NCBI GenBank assembly: GCA_035712365.1
Contig: DASTAW010000027.1
Span: 62,001 to 126,000, forward strand
Source of the DNA: Terriglobia bacterium
GTDB lineage: Bacteria; Acidobacteriota; Terriglobia; UBA7540
Reading direction: 5' to 3'
DNA length: 64,000 bases
Numbering within the stretch: the first letter of the stretch is position 1; every line of letters begins with the position of its first letter. A program made the position numbers and the translations under genes. The notes under the pieces were generated by a model. The model ran no database searches. It was not told where the DNA came from and saw only the letters and a list, made by a program, of their open reading frames with translations. Of this stretch, positions 19,102 through 27,640 are shown piece after piece.

Positions 19102-19777
19102 CTTCCGCGCTCTTCTGGATTGCCTCTGCCAGTTCAGGTTGTGTCTTTGCAAGTTTCTCCAGCAGGTCGCACTCAGAGGCAACCGGGACATCGCGAGAAC
19201 AAAACGGCACTCCTGCAAAACTGCAAAGCGACCAGGAAGCCAAATAAAGCGACAATCGTAGCTCCTCAAATTTGCATTTAAGACCCGCAAGCAGGCGCCT
19301 GGAGATTATATCTTGCTCGAAAATGTCATCACCCTTATGAACCCTTTCGGCGCTTGCCTCGTAGTCCCGGATGCACGCCAGGAAGTTCGCGCCTGCGGAG
19401 TAGCATGCGACCACGGCGGAGACCACGTGTGCGTCAAGGTCGCCCAGCATAGAGGAGATTGCTGAAAACACCATGGACCATTCGCTTGGGATCGCCTTAA
19501 AGAGAGGCAGGGGCCTCACGCAGTCCGGATCCGTGGAACGCAAACTATCCAAGCTTCTCAACGTAAAGTAGACGGCGGTCAAATCTACAAGCATCACGCG
19601 TGCCATTCCAACTTTTCGCCGTCTCAACTCTTCATTGCGTGCTTCCCTCTCGGTGTCAAGCTGCTTCTGAAGGTTTGAGGTGGAAGAGCGGACCTGCCAC
19701 CAAACGGCGCAGAATGCGATGATGCCAGCCACCAGTGTCGCGAGTCCATCGCCCGTTATTGTCCAGTTGACACGCAT
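19094..19777 (-). CDS. Unknown membrane-anchored protein between carA and carB
   Basis: A 227-residue protein I do not recognise. One N-terminal membrane helix (about residues 9-28, [17 protein letters not shown]) is followed by a charged coiled-coil stretch (about 30-56, [20 protein letters not shown]). The rest is a helical, cytoplasm-like domain with six Cys residues in the C-terminal half. GGTAGGG precedes the ATG. Its last bases GATGCCTAA contain the carB start ATG, an 8-base overlap. It lies 163 bp downstream of the coiled-coil gene, in a space with a hairpin. Nothing links it to pyrimidine synthesis by sequence; it may be an inserted gene that rides in the car operon, or a membrane tether. 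Confidence 0.75.
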   Translation of the reverse strand: MRVNWTITGDGLATLVAGIIAFCAVWWQVRSSTSNLQKQLDTEREARNEELRRRKVGMARVMLVDLTAVYFTLRSLDSLRSTDPDCVRPLPLFKAIPSEWSMVFSAISSMLGDLDAHVVSAVVACYSAGANFLACIRDYEASAERVHKGDDIFEQDIISRRLLAGLKCKFEELRLSLYLASWSLCSFAGVPFCSRDVPVASECDLLEKLAKTQPELAEAIQKSAEDA

Positions 19778-19850
19778 TCGCAGCCCTACCGCTCCCCTCT
19801 AGACCAAACCTCTGCGGCTAAAGCCAGACCGGTTTTCACCCTTCCCGTCA

Positions 19851-19868
19851 GCACGCCTAAAGGCGTGC
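19851..19868. repeat. Hairpin GCACGCC-TAAA-GGCGTGC inside the car operon
   Basis: A perfect 7-bp stem with a TAAA loop lies between the coiled-coil gene and the membrane-protein gene. A smaller GGCT-AA-AGCC palindrome lies 35 bp away at 19816-19825. Both resemble the short dispersed palindromes seen elsewhere in the window. Confidence 0.6.
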
Positions 19869-19940
19869 CCTGACGCGGCTCTTGACGTTTATTGCCATGC
19901 CTTCGTCAGGGCAGGGATTTGGCTCAGTGCCTTCCGCTCA

Positions 19941-20348
19941 TCACCGCCCCTCACGGCGCAACAAGGCCTCCACAAGACGATCCAGTTTTTGATTCGTGGA
20001 GCCAGAAACATCGGCCAGCTTGTCAATCTTGTCTCCCAACTTATCAAGTCTTTGCTCCGTCCGCACCGAAAGATCAGCAAGCCGGTCGATTTTTTGTTCA
20101 GTTCGAACCGAGAGGTCAGCCAGACGGTCCAGTTTTTGGTTTGTCGATGCAGAGACATCGGCCAGCTTGTAAATCTTATCGCCAAGCCCGTCGAGCTTTT
20201 GTTCGGTTTGAGACGAAAGGTCAGCAAGTCGGTCGAGCTTTTGGCCCAGCACAAGATTAAGATCCGCAACCTGATTAAGCTTGGAACTGGTATTGACCAT
20301 CATGTCGGTCATCTGGGTCATCCAATGGTCGATTTCTTCAAGTTTCAT
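19941..20348 (-). CDS. Heptad-repeat coiled-coil protein coupled to carA
   Basis: A 135-residue soluble protein built almost wholly of repeats. After a 34-residue lead ([20 protein letters not shown] and following) come [14 protein letters not shown] (14 residues), then [21 protein letters not shown] (21), then 14, 14, 21 and a divergent last unit ending [11 protein letters not shown]. All unit lengths are multiples of seven, as expected for a continuous coiled coil. The ATG overlaps the carA stop (ATGA), so translation is coupled. I do not know a named family. It could oligomerise, act as a scaffold, or pair with the membrane protein encoded next. DNA composition follows the repeats, so slippage-driven length change is possible. 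Confidence 0.75.
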   Translation of the reverse strand: MKLEEIDHWMTQMTDMMVNTSSKLNQVADLNLVLGQKLDRLADLSSQTEQKLDGLGDKIYKLADVSASTNQKLDRLADLSVRTEQKIDRLADLSVRTEQRLDKLGDKIDKLADVSGSTNQKLDRLVEALLRREGR

Positions 20349-21481
20349 GCACCGCCTCCAGACTTGAACTCCTCCATCAATCTCACAAACTGGTCGAACA
20401 GGTACGCCGAATCATGCGGCCCAGGCGAGGCTTCCGGATGATACTGCACGGTGAAAAGCGGCAACGAGCGGTGGCGCAGTCCTTCGAGGGTATTGTCATT
20501 CAAATTCCGGTGCGTCAGCGTTACTTCACTGTCCTTCAACGAGTCGGGGTCAACAGCAAAACCGTGGTTGTGCGCCGTAATCTCCACCTTGTTGGTCTCA
20601 AGATTGATCACCGGATGGTTGCCGCCATGGTGCCCGAATTTCAGCTTATAGGTCTTTCCGCCAAGCGCCAGTCCCACCAGTTGATGGCCCAGACAGATTC
20701 CGAAGATGGGCACTCGCCCTGTAAGGTCGCGGATGTTTCGCACCGCATAATCGACGGGCTCAGGGTCGCCCGGCCCGTTGGAAAGGAATACTCCGTCCGG
20801 TTTCAGGGCCAATACATCCGCGGCCGAGGTGCTTGCCGGAACCACTGTTACCCTGGACCCGGTATCCACCAGCCGCCGCAGGATGTTGTGCTTGATGCCG
20901 AAATCGTAAGCCACGACATGGCGCGGCACTTTGCCTTCCGCCGCTGCCTGGTCCTGATAAATATCGGTCGAGGGCTCGCTCCAGTCGTAGCGCGCTGAAG
21001 TCGTCACGCGGCTGGCGAGGTCCAGCCCGACCATATCCGGCGAGGCCTTCACCTTTCGCAGAAGGCTCTGCTCATCAAAATCTACCGTAGACAACACGGC
21101 CCGCATGCTGCCGTGGGTCCGGAGGTGGCGCACCAGCGCGCGCGTGTCGATGTCGGATATCACCGGCACTCCAAAATCCGCCAGAAACGCTGAAGCTGAT
21201 TCCACCGACCGCCAATTGCTGGCGAGTTCGGCCAGTTCGCGGACCACCAGCCCTTCGGCGTAGGGAGAAGATGATTCTGAATCCAGCGGGTTGGTGCCGT
21301 AGTTGCCGATGTGCGGATACGTAAGGCACACAATCTGGCCGGCGTAGGAAGGATCTGTGAGGATTTCCTGGTAACCGGAAAGCGAAGTGTTGAAAACCGC
21401 TTCGCCAAAACGTTCGCCGGCAGCGCCGTATCCCCGCCCGCGAAAAATCCTTCCATCCTCTAAAGCAAGAACCGCCTGCAT
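20345..21481 (-). CDS. carA: Carbamoyl-phosphate synthase small subunit
   Basis: The glutaminase subunit of carbamoyl-phosphate synthase. The N-terminal half has the CarA-specific [21 protein letters not shown]. The C-terminal class I glutamine amidotransferase domain has [11 protein letters not shown], the nucleophile in [16 protein letters not shown] and the His-Glu pair in [10 protein letters not shown]. The 378-residue length is usual. GGAG lies six bases before the ATG. carB is 1.2 kb further downstream, with two unknown genes between, instead of directly next as in most bacteria. Confidence 0.97.
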   Translation of the reverse strand: MQAVLALEDGRIFRGRGYGAAGERFGEAVFNTSLSGYQEILTDPSYAGQIVCLTYPHIGNYGTNPLDSESSSPYAEGLVVRELAELASNWRSVESASAFLADFGVPVISDIDTRALVRHLRTHGSMRAVLSTVDFDEQSLLRKVKASPDMVGLDLASRVTTSARYDWSEPSTDIYQDQAAAEGKVPRHVVAYDFGIKHNILRRLVDTGSRVTVVPASTSAADVLALKPDGVFLSNGPGDPEPVDYAVRNIRDLTGRVPIFGICLGHQLVGLALGGKTYKLKFGHHGGNHPVINLETNKVEITAHNHGFAVDPDSLKDSEVTLTHRNLNDNTLEGLRHRSLPLFTVQYHPEASPGPHDSAYLFDQFVRLMEEFKSGGGA

Positions 21482-21614
21482 TCGTTCTCCGTGCGGAGCG
21501 TTTCAGGTCCGGGTTGGGTGCTTCTGCACAGCCGGCCTCCTGTGCCCCGATGATACGTTTCAGCCGTCGCCAAAAAATTCCGGGTGATGAACTTACAAAA
21601 GGTTGCATAATCTA

Positions 21615-21705
21615 GTGACACGTTGTTTTTGTAGCGCCGCCGTCTCGGCGACATTTATCGAGGCCGGTCCCGCTTGGCGGGACCGGCGCTACGCGAAAAC
21701 GTCAC
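21615..21705. repeat. Composite palindromic element (REP/BIME-like) upstream of carA
   Basis: A 91-bp unit whose ends are inverted: GTGAC...GTAGCGCCG on the left and CGGCGCTAC...GTCAC on the right. Inside are two hairpins, CGCCG-TCT-CGGCG (21638-21650) and an 11-bp stem GCCGGTCCCGC-TTG-GCGGGACCGGC (21663-21687). The CGGCGCTAC tail recurs at 28308-28320 and 31503-31513. It lies between the lepB stop and the carA start. Such elements are usually non-coding, transposase-dispersed repeats that can affect mRNA ends or supercoiling. Confidence 0.75.
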
Positions 21706-21768
21706 TATATTTTACAATCCTCAATAAGGCCATGAGGCCGTTTTCAATCTGCCCGCACCGGCTGCGGC

Positions 21769-22350
21769 CTAGCGCAGCAAGCCCGCATCACCGGGAGGCC
21801 AATAGGCAAACGCCGCCTTCCCGTAGATATATTTTCGCGCAACCTGTCCCCACTCGCGGCTGTCGTTTGAAAAATCCCGATGGTCGCCCAAAACGTAATA
21901 ATGGTTCGGGGCCACATGGACGGGCGCATAGGTCGCACTGTCCGCATAAGCCGGCCGGAGATAAGGTTCATGCAGCCGCCTGCCGTTCACGAAGACCTGC
22001 CCATCTCGAATGCTCACCCAGTCCCCGGGCAGCCCGACAACCCGCTTGATAAACGATTCTGAAGGATCCAGCGGATAGTAGAACACAATGATGTCGCCAC
22101 GTTGGATGGATTCAACATGATACGCAAACCTGTTGACCACAATGCGCTCGTGGTTCTTCAGAACCGGCAGCATGCTGGTGCCTTCAACCTGTACCGGCTG
22201 GTAAAGAAACAGGAAGACCGTGAAGGCCAGCAACAGCGCGAGAACGATATCCCGCAGCCAATACCGGCCTTCAAATAATGCCCATCGCCGCTTCGAGTAG
22301 ACCGTGGGCACACGGGGAAAGCAACTATCTGGAATATGGGTTTCCTGCAT
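21769..22350 (-). CDS. lepB: Signal peptidase I
   Basis: The inner-membrane serine protease that removes Sec and Tat signal peptides. One N-terminal membrane helix (about residues 33-51, DIVLALLLAFTVFLFLYQP), the catalytic Ser in VEGTSMLPVL, the general-base Lys in SFIKRVVGLPGDWV, and box E YVLGDHRDFSNDSREWG. At 193 residues it is a compact, Gram-positive-like size with one anchor. A TATAAA sequence lies about 20 bases before the start on the minus strand and may be its -10. It is followed by 287 bp of non-coding DNA before carA. Confidence 0.95.
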   Translation of the reverse strand: MQETHIPDSCFPRVPTVYSKRRWALFEGRYWLRDIVLALLLAFTVFLFLYQPVQVEGTSMLPVLKNHERIVVNRFAYHVESIQRGDIIVFYYPLDPSESFIKRVVGLPGDWVSIRDGQVFVNGRRLHEPYLRPAYADSATYAPVHVAPNHYYVLGDHRDFSNDSREWGQVARKYIYGKAAFAYWPPGDAGLLR

Positions 22351-22474
22351 CGCGTAGTAAACTAAATTTTATACCACAAAATTCGAAGCAGATTCCATTC
22401 GCTGCCGAACAACGGACCTGCCGCATGGGCCAGCAATGGTAAAATACCGCCTTCAGGCATCCTATCGGGTTCGC

Positions 22475-23191
22475 ATGCGCCACACCTATGCCCTTATTAT
22501 TCCCGCCCTGAATGAGGCCGAGTCCATTGGCCGCGTTCTAGGCCGCGTCCCCTGGGGACTGTTTTACCAGGTCATCGTGGCAGATAACGGAAGCCTGGAT
22601 CAGACGGCCGAAGTGGCCGCCGCTACTGGGGCCGAAGTCGTGCGTGAGCCAAGGCGCGGATACGGCCAGGCTTGCCTGGGCGGCCTACGCCAGGTCCAGC
22701 CTTGCGTAACAGCCATTGCCTTTATGGACGCGGACCTTTCGGACCATCCCGAAGACCTCGAGTCGATGGTCCGCTGCTTTGATGAGGACACGTGGGACCT
22801 GGTACTGGGTTCGCGCACCCTTGGCAATCCGGAACCGGGATCGCTTACGGCGCTCCAGCGTTTTGGAAACTGGTTTTCGACACGGCTGATCTCCATCATG
22901 TGGCACGTTCGTTTCACCGACCTCGGCCCCATGCGCATCATTCGCCGCCATTCCCTGGCGCAACTCGACTTGCGAGACCGGACGTACGGTTGGACTGTGG
23001 AGATGCAGGCACGGGCTGCCAAGCTGGGCCTTAGAGTATGCGAGCTCCCCGTCCGCTATAGCCGGCGTTTGCACGGCCAGTCAAAAGTTTCCGGCACCAT
23101 TTCTGGCAGTGTTCGCGCCGGCATGAAAATCCTTTGGACAATTCTGCGTTGCTCTCTCTTGCCGTTACAGGCCTCGTCGCCCGAAAGGTAA
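22475..23191 (+). CDS. Family 2 glycosyltransferase (DPM1/GtrB-like)
   Basis: A cytoplasmic GT-A inverting glycosyltransferase, likely making polyprenyl-phosphate sugar. It has LIIPALNEAESIGRVL, the nucleotide-binding VIVADNGSLDQTAEVA, the DXD-type AFMDADLSDHPEDL, and the C-terminal YGWTVEMQARAAKLGLRVCELPVRY typical of dolichol-phosphate-mannose synthase-like enzymes. No C-terminal membrane helices. ATG 22475 (MRHTYALIIPALN) is chosen for its fit to the family; ATG 22436 is 13 codons upstream. It is divergent from lepB. Confidence 0.88.
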   Translation: MRHTYALIIPALNEAESIGRVLGRVPWGLFYQVIVADNGSLDQTAEVAAATGAEVVREPRRGYGQACLGGLRQVQPCVTAIAFMDADLSDHPEDLESMVRCFDEDTWDLVLGSRTLGNPEPGSLTALQRFGNWFSTRLISIMWHVRFTDLGPMRIIRRHSLAQLDLRDRTYGWTVEMQARAAKLGLRVCELPVRYSRRLHGQSKVSGTISGSVRAGMKILWTILRCSLLPLQASSPER

Positions 23192-23337
23192 GAGGAGCGG
23201 AATTCCCGGAACAGGGCGTGGATGAAAAAATAATCAGCCGTCGCCCGCGCGTTTTTGGATTAATTTTCTGGCTCCATTGGGATAGCAGTTCCCACTGCGT
23301 CTTTACACCCGGAATGGAATGCGGAGAACCCATTCGT

Positions 23338-24012
23338 ATGCAAAAACTGTCCATTTTGCAAGGCCTTGCCCTGGCGGGATTAGTCTGGGCGAGTGCGCCT
23401 TTCGTGGCTTTCAGCCAGGGCGCCTCCACGAGCGATCTCTCAACCCCAACCCAGGCTGCTCAGCCTTCCCAGCCTGAAGCGGAACCCTACTGGACCAGCC
23501 ACGGAAGGCTCACATTGGGCCTCCAGTTGGGGTTTGGAGTTGAGAACGATATCCCGCACAACGTTTCGCACATCAACTTCATTTTCGCAGCGCCCGAGAT
23601 CGGGTTCATCGCCTGGGATTCTCCGCACTCCCGGCTTCCGCTGAAACGCTTTGAGCTGATCAGCCAGCAGATGCTTGGCGGTTCCGCGCATCCCGGCGGA
23701 AGCCTGATCGGAACGTCGCTGGTGATGCGCTTCGGATTCAAACCCGTGGGCAGGGTGGCGCCATACTTCGATGCCGGGTCGGGACCCGTGCACACCACCA
23801 TCAACGAGAATGCGTCTGAAATCACAGGGCACACGCAGTTTCTTTCGCAAGGCGGGGTGGGACTTCAGTACTTTGTAGGCGCGCAACGGGCCGTGGTGTT
23901 TGAATATCATTATTTCCACATGTCGAATGCCGGGCTCGAGCAACCGAACCATGGATTCAATGGCAGCATGTTCACCGTCGGCTTTCGTTGGCTCCGCTGG
24001 CCACACCTCTGA
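23338..24012 (+). CDS. PagL-like lipid A 3-O-deacylase (outer-membrane beta barrel)
   Basis: A 224-residue protein with a signal peptide (LSILQGLALAGLVWASAPFV, cleavage near FSQG). A Pro/Gln-rich linker and alternating beta-strand segments follow, ending in an aromatic strand (FTVGFRWLRW). The C-terminal YFHMSNAGLEQPNHGFNG matches the PagL active-site block (His-x-Ser then NAGL). PagL removes the 3-O acyl chain of lipid A in the outer membrane. ATG 23338 gives a clean signal peptide and has GGAG upstream; longer in-frame starts (23314, 23134) add implausible residues. It is convergent with dnaJ. Confidence 0.8.
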   Translation: MQKLSILQGLALAGLVWASAPFVAFSQGASTSDLSTPTQAAQPSQPEAEPYWTSHGRLTLGLQLGFGVENDIPHNVSHINFIFAAPEIGFIAWDSPHSRLPLKRFELISQQMLGGSAHPGGSLIGTSLVMRFGFKPVGRVAPYFDAGSGPVHTTINENASEITGHTQFLSQGGVGLQYFVGAQRAVVFEYHYFHMSNAGLEQPNHGFNGSMFTVGFRWLRWPHL

Positions 24013-24024
24013 GGCATCGGAATT

Positions 24025-24051
24025 CTGCACAGCAAGCGATTCGCTGTGCAG
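24025..24051. terminator. Hairpin between the PagL-like gene and dnaJ
   Basis: CTGCACAGC and GCTGTGCAG form a perfect 9-bp stem around AAGCGATTC, just past the PagL-like stop. The flanks GAATT and GAATT extend the symmetry. There is no long T-run, so bidirectional terminator function is inferred from position between convergent genes. Confidence 0.5.
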
Positions 24052-24190
24052 CGAATTTGGCAGGGTTTACGATCTAAACGGAACGAATAAGCGAAGGCAC
24101 GCAAAGTCCACTATGGCGCAGACCGCGAAAAGGCACGACCGCTCCCGCCGGCCGTCACTCTGGCCAGATTTTCACCCGAACACCAGTGGA

Positions 24191-25318
24191 TTATCCGAAC
24201 ACGTCTTTGACTTTTTCGGAGGATGCACGTTCCACAGGTTTGTTCTCCACTTCCACCGATGGCGCCAGTGATTCCAGCGTCCGGCGCTGCTCGCGGGACA
24301 GCCTGTGAGGGATGATCACGTCAACCAGAACGTAAAGGTTGCCGTGGCCGCGCCCGTTCAAGACCGGCATGCCGTGGCCGCGCAGTCGAAACACTGCTCC
24401 CGGCTGTGTTCCTTCAGGGACCTTCAACTTCTCCTGTCCACGTAGCGTCGGCACCTTGATGTCTGTTCCCAGGGCAGCCTGGGTGATGGACAGCGGAATC
24501 CTGACGTAAAGGTCTTCGCCTCGGCGCTCAAAATAAGGATGGGGACGCACCTTCAAGGCCACATAGAGATCTCCCGGCGGGCCCCCGTGGCGCCCCGCCT
24601 CCCCCTCGCCCGAAATTCGTAGCCGGGTGCCGTCATCCACGCCAGCCGGAACCTTGATCCCCAGAACTTTCTCGCGCCTCACGCGCCCTTCGCCGTGGCA
24701 GTCGGGGCAGGGATCACGATTCACCTGGCCGGTACCACGGCACTGCGGGCAAGTCCTCGAAACGGTGAAAAAGCCCTGCGAATAACGGACCTGGCCCCGC
24801 CCTCCGCACGCAGCGCAGGCAGCCATCTGCGAGCCATTTCTTGAACCGGAGCCATGGCAGCTTGGGCAGCTCTCGCTGCGAGGAATTTTGATCTTGGTGT
24901 CGAGTCCGGAGGCTGCCTCCTCGAAAGAAATCTCCATTTCGTAGCGGAGATCAGCGCCCCGCTCGGCGCGGACACGCCGCCCTCTGCCCTGGCCAAAAAG
25001 CTCTTCCAGATCGAAGAAAGACCCGAACAAATCCTCGAGTCCGGAAAAGATCGTCGAGGAGAAATCGGGCGCTCCTCCTCCGGCGCCGCCCACGCCCGCA
25101 AAACCGAAACGGTCATACGCCGCGCGCTTGTCAGAGTCCGCAAGCACGCTGTAGGCTTCCGTAATCTCTTTGAAGCGCTCTTCGGCTTCTTCTTTGTTGC
25201 CGGGATTGCGGTCGGGGTGGTGCTGAAGCGCGAGGCGACGGTAGGCGCTCTTGATTTCCTGGTCCGTTACCCCACGGCCAACGCCCAGGACTTCGTAGTA
25301 ATCCCGCTTCTGATTCAC
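24191..25318 (-). CDS. dnaJ: Chaperone protein DnaJ
   Basis: Hsp40 co-chaperone that stimulates the DnaK ATPase and delivers clients. The J domain has the HPD loop in QHHPDRNPGNKEEAEERF. A Gly/Phe-rich segment (FAGVGGAGGGAPDF) follows. The four zinc CxxCxGxG modules are CPSCHGSG, CAACGGRG, CPQCRGTG and CPDCHGEG. Two beta-sandwich client-binding domains and a dimer tail complete 375 residues. The start is GTG with GGAAGG upstream. It is third in hrcA-grpE-dnaJ; dnaK is not in this window. Confidence 0.97.
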   Translation of the reverse strand: MNQKRDYYEVLGVGRGVTDQEIKSAYRRLALQHHPDRNPGNKEEAEERFKEITEAYSVLADSDKRAAYDRFGFAGVGGAGGGAPDFSSTIFSGLEDLFGSFFDLEELFGQGRGRRVRAERGADLRYEMEISFEEAASGLDTKIKIPRSESCPSCHGSGSRNGSQMAACAACGGRGQVRYSQGFFTVSRTCPQCRGTGQVNRDPCPDCHGEGRVRREKVLGIKVPAGVDDGTRLRISGEGEAGRHGGPPGDLYVALKVRPHPYFERRGEDLYVRIPLSITQAALGTDIKVPTLRGQEKLKVPEGTQPGAVFRLRGHGMPVLNGRGHGNLYVLVDVIIPHRLSREQRRTLESLAPSVEVENKPVERASSEKVKDVFG

Positions 25319-25420
25319 GCAGCCTTCCTCATCAGGTTTTGCTCCATGCTTTGCCAGGACCTTTGCGCGAGCTCCCGGCCGGGCCTTCCGCCCGGCGCAG
25401 CGTCATCTGCTGGCTTGGTA

Positions 25421-26020
25421 CTATCGCTCATCCCCTTTAGGAGACGCTCTTTTTCCCGCTGGCGCAACCGCAACCTTCACAATGGCAGGCCGCAGCAGCC
25501 GCTGCTTCAATTTGTACCCGCGCTGGAGTTCCTCGACCACCGCCTGGTCACCGAACTTGTCCGTCTCTACCGTTTCGACCGCCTGATGGACATGCGGATC
25601 GAAGGTCGCCCCTTCGCTCTCAACCGGCGTAAGCCCCGCCCTTTTCAGCACCTCGAGCAGTTCGCGATGGATCAATTCCATCCCTGAGTAAAACTTATCC
25701 GGAACATCCTCCTCGCGGTGCTTCAGGCCTCGTTCAAGAGCGTCAAGCGTGGGAAGCAACGCGCGAATGATTCCCATCGTTGCATGCTGAAGAAAATCCT
25801 CCTTCTCGCGCTCGACCCGCTTGCGCACGTTTTCAAGCTCGGCCTGCTTCCGGACCAGGCGATCAAACAGCTCCTTTTTGTCTTCCAGCACCTGGCGGTA
25901 GGCGGCGGCCAGATCGGCTGGAAGGCCTGGCACATTTTCGGCGCCGGGCTGCGCAGGGTGATTCCTGTGCATATCCGCGCGCGATTCGGGTTCTTCGGTA
26001 AGGTCCTTCTCGTCTGTCAT
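25421..26020 (-). CDS. grpE: Nucleotide exchange factor GrpE
   Basis: Releases ADP from DnaK. The acidic N-terminus leads into a long helical dimer segment (AAYRQVLEDKKELFDRLVRKQAELENVRKRVEREKED). The C-terminal beta domain has the family signature FDPHVHQAVETVETDKFGDQAVVEELQRGYKLKQRLLRPAIVKVA. The 199-residue length is usual. It lies between hrcA and dnaJ. Confidence 0.95.
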   Translation of the reverse strand: MTDEKDLTEEPESRADMHRNHPAQPGAENVPGLPADLAAAYRQVLEDKKELFDRLVRKQAELENVRKRVEREKEDFLQHATMGIIRALLPTLDALERGLKHREEDVPDKFYSGMELIHRELLEVLKRAGLTPVESEGATFDPHVHQAVETVETDKFGDQAVVEELQRGYKLKQRLLRPAIVKVAVAPAGKRASPKGDER

Positions 26021-26113
26021 AACTTCGTTATTCTATCCTGTCTTAAACTGTAAAACAGTTGGCCCGGAAAAAATTCGCTGCCGGCTTGTTTTGGGCGACG
26101 TAACGGGCGGTTT

Positions 26114-27163
26114 TCAATTGACACTCAACAGCCGGCTACAAAGGTGGGCGACGTACTCGACGGTTGTCACCGCCCGGTCGTATTCCATCCGCGTAGGACC
26201 AACCACTCCCAGAGCACCTACAATCCTTGACCCATACCTCAACGGCGCCATCACCAGGGCGCAATGCCGCATCTCATCGGCGGGGTTTTCTTTCCCAATC
26301 ACAACCTGCACACCCAGGCTCGCAGAATGCAGGAACGACCCCAGAATCTCGATCAACCGGGCTTTCTCCTCGAAGGCCAGCAGCAGTTGCCGGATTTTGC
26401 GCGCGTCCTCAAACTCAGGCTGCTCGAGGATTCGCGCCGTGCCTTCAACAAACAGAGGCGCGAGTTCGTCGTGCCCGAGCGCGCCTTCCATCAGCAGGCG
26501 GGCCACGCTGCGCAAAAGGTGATCAAAGAGTTCACGGGCTTCCTCGATTTTCTTAAAGATCTCCAGCCGGATGGTCCTCAGTGACCATCCCCGAAACTCG
26601 GCATTCAGATAGGCCGCGCTGCGATCCAATTCTTCCTGGCTGATGTCTTCGTCCAGCCGCAGCACCTTGTTTTCAATCAAATTCGGCTTCGAAACGATCA
26701 CCACCAATACCCGGCAATCGGGGAGCCTGATGAATTTGACGTGCTCCAGCAGCTTCTCTTCGAGGGCCGGCCCCAGCACCAGCCCCACATGGCTCGAAAC
26801 CTCTGAAAGCACGTGTGAGGCCCTGGCCATCAATTGATCGTTTGGCACCTCATCGCCGCTGAGACTCTCTTCAATGAACTTTGCCAGCGCAGGAGTCAAC
26901 TGCGCTATCCGCATCAGGCGATCTACGTAGTACCGGTAGGCCTTGTCCGTGGGGACCCGGCCCGCGGAGGTGTGCGGCTGCTCCAGAAATCCCTCGCTTT
27001 CGAGTTGCGCCATCACGCTGCGGACCGTGGCAGGGCTCAGAGATTCCCCGGTTTCACGTGCCACCGTTTTTGACCCCACAGGCAGTCCCCTGGCGATGTA
27101 GTTTTGCACGATCGCCGACAAAACTTCACGGCGCCTTTGTTCGAAGTTTGGTTCTGATCGCAT
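26114..27163 (-). CDS. hrcA: Heat-inducible transcription repressor HrcA
   Basis: Represses chaperone operons by binding CIRCE operators. The N-terminal winged helix (RRREVLSAIVQNYIARGLPVGSKTVARETGESLSPATVRSVMAQLESEGFLEQPHTSAGRVPTDKAYRYYVD) is diagnostic. A GAF-like domain with the C-terminal AVTTVEYVAHLCSRLL follows. The length is 349 residues from ATG 27163; a TTG seven codons upstream is less likely. No CIRCE inverted repeat (TTAGCACTC-N9-GAGTGCTAA) was found upstream by eye. Confidence 0.95.
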   Translation of the reverse strand: MRSEPNFEQRRREVLSAIVQNYIARGLPVGSKTVARETGESLSPATVRSVMAQLESEGFLEQPHTSAGRVPTDKAYRYYVDRLMRIAQLTPALAKFIEESLSGDEVPNDQLMARASHVLSEVSSHVGLVLGPALEEKLLEHVKFIRLPDCRVLVVIVSKPNLIENKVLRLDEDISQEELDRSAAYLNAEFRGWSLRTIRLEIFKKIEEARELFDHLLRSVARLLMEGALGHDELAPLFVEGTARILEQPEFEDARKIRQLLLAFEEKARLIEILGSFLHSASLGVQVVIGKENPADEMRHCALVMAPLRYGSRIVGALGVVGPTRMEYDRAVTTVEYVAHLCSRLLSVN

Positions 27164-27218
27164 GGCCTGGTTGCAGGAGCGCAAACGCGCCCAAATCTCT
27201 GTTTATTCTAACGTTTTT

Positions 27219-27247
27219 ATACTAGACGGCAGCCTTTCTTGTGTCAA
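27219..27247 (-). promoter_or_regulatory. Candidate housekeeping promoter of hrcA-grpE-dnaJ
   Basis: On the minus strand a perfect -35 TTGACA (27247-27242) is followed by a 17-base spacer and TAGTAT (27224-27219). Transcription would start near 27212, about 50 bases before the hrcA ATG. A second -10-like TAGAAT lies at 27210-27205. Confidence 0.6.
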
Positions 27248-27444
27248 CGATTGCATCTCAACGCGCCACGGCTGTTTTACTTACAAGGAGCCCATGGCGT
27301 GCTCCAGGCGGAAACTGTTACGCAATATACCCGGCCAGCAGGTCTCCGCTTAACGTGCTTCCCGCACGTTCTTCACCTCCCTACTCTTTTAGTAGCTGGG
27401 CCCGCTGTGTTATGTTTTCGCTTCGTTTTTTCGGCCCCCCTAGT

Positions 27445-27640
27445 GTTTTCAACAAGATCGGTAGCTTTGTTTTTAGGTTCGTTCCGGTTTGTTTTTTCCA
27501 CAGCTACGTGTTTTCAACAACTTCTCCGCTTTGTTTTAGGTTCGTTTCCGGTTCGTTTTTTGGCAATTTTCCTTTGTTTTCAACAACCTCTCCGGTTCGT
27601 TTTTCAAAAAACGTGTTTTTTTGTCCCATTTGCCTCAAAA
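27445..27640. repeat. T-rich tandem repeat, about 65-bp period
   Basis: GTTTTCAACAA begins at 27445, 27510 and 27576, a period of 65-66 bp. The first two units share GCTTTGTTTT, AGGTTCG, CCGGTT and a T-tract in the same order. The third unit is partial (GTTTTCAACAACCTCTCCGG then a T-tract). The strand is strongly T/pyrimidine biased on the plus side. Frames through it give no protein-like sequence. The rest of 27248-28090 holds no recognisable gene; a run of GGAGTCAG/AAGTCAG direct repeats lies at about 27930-27970. Confidence 0.75.

Noticed and set aside
19889-20269. Repeat-bearing frames in other phases over the coiled-coil gene
   Set aside because: Any frame across tandem repeats looks repetitive. 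Only the 19941-20348 frame gives amphipathic heptads, an overlapping start with carA and a sensible stop.
27164-27260. CIRCE operator upstream of hrcA
   Set aside because: No TTAGCACTC/GAGTGCTAA inverted repeat could be found. TTAGAATAA is present but reads better as a -10 region.
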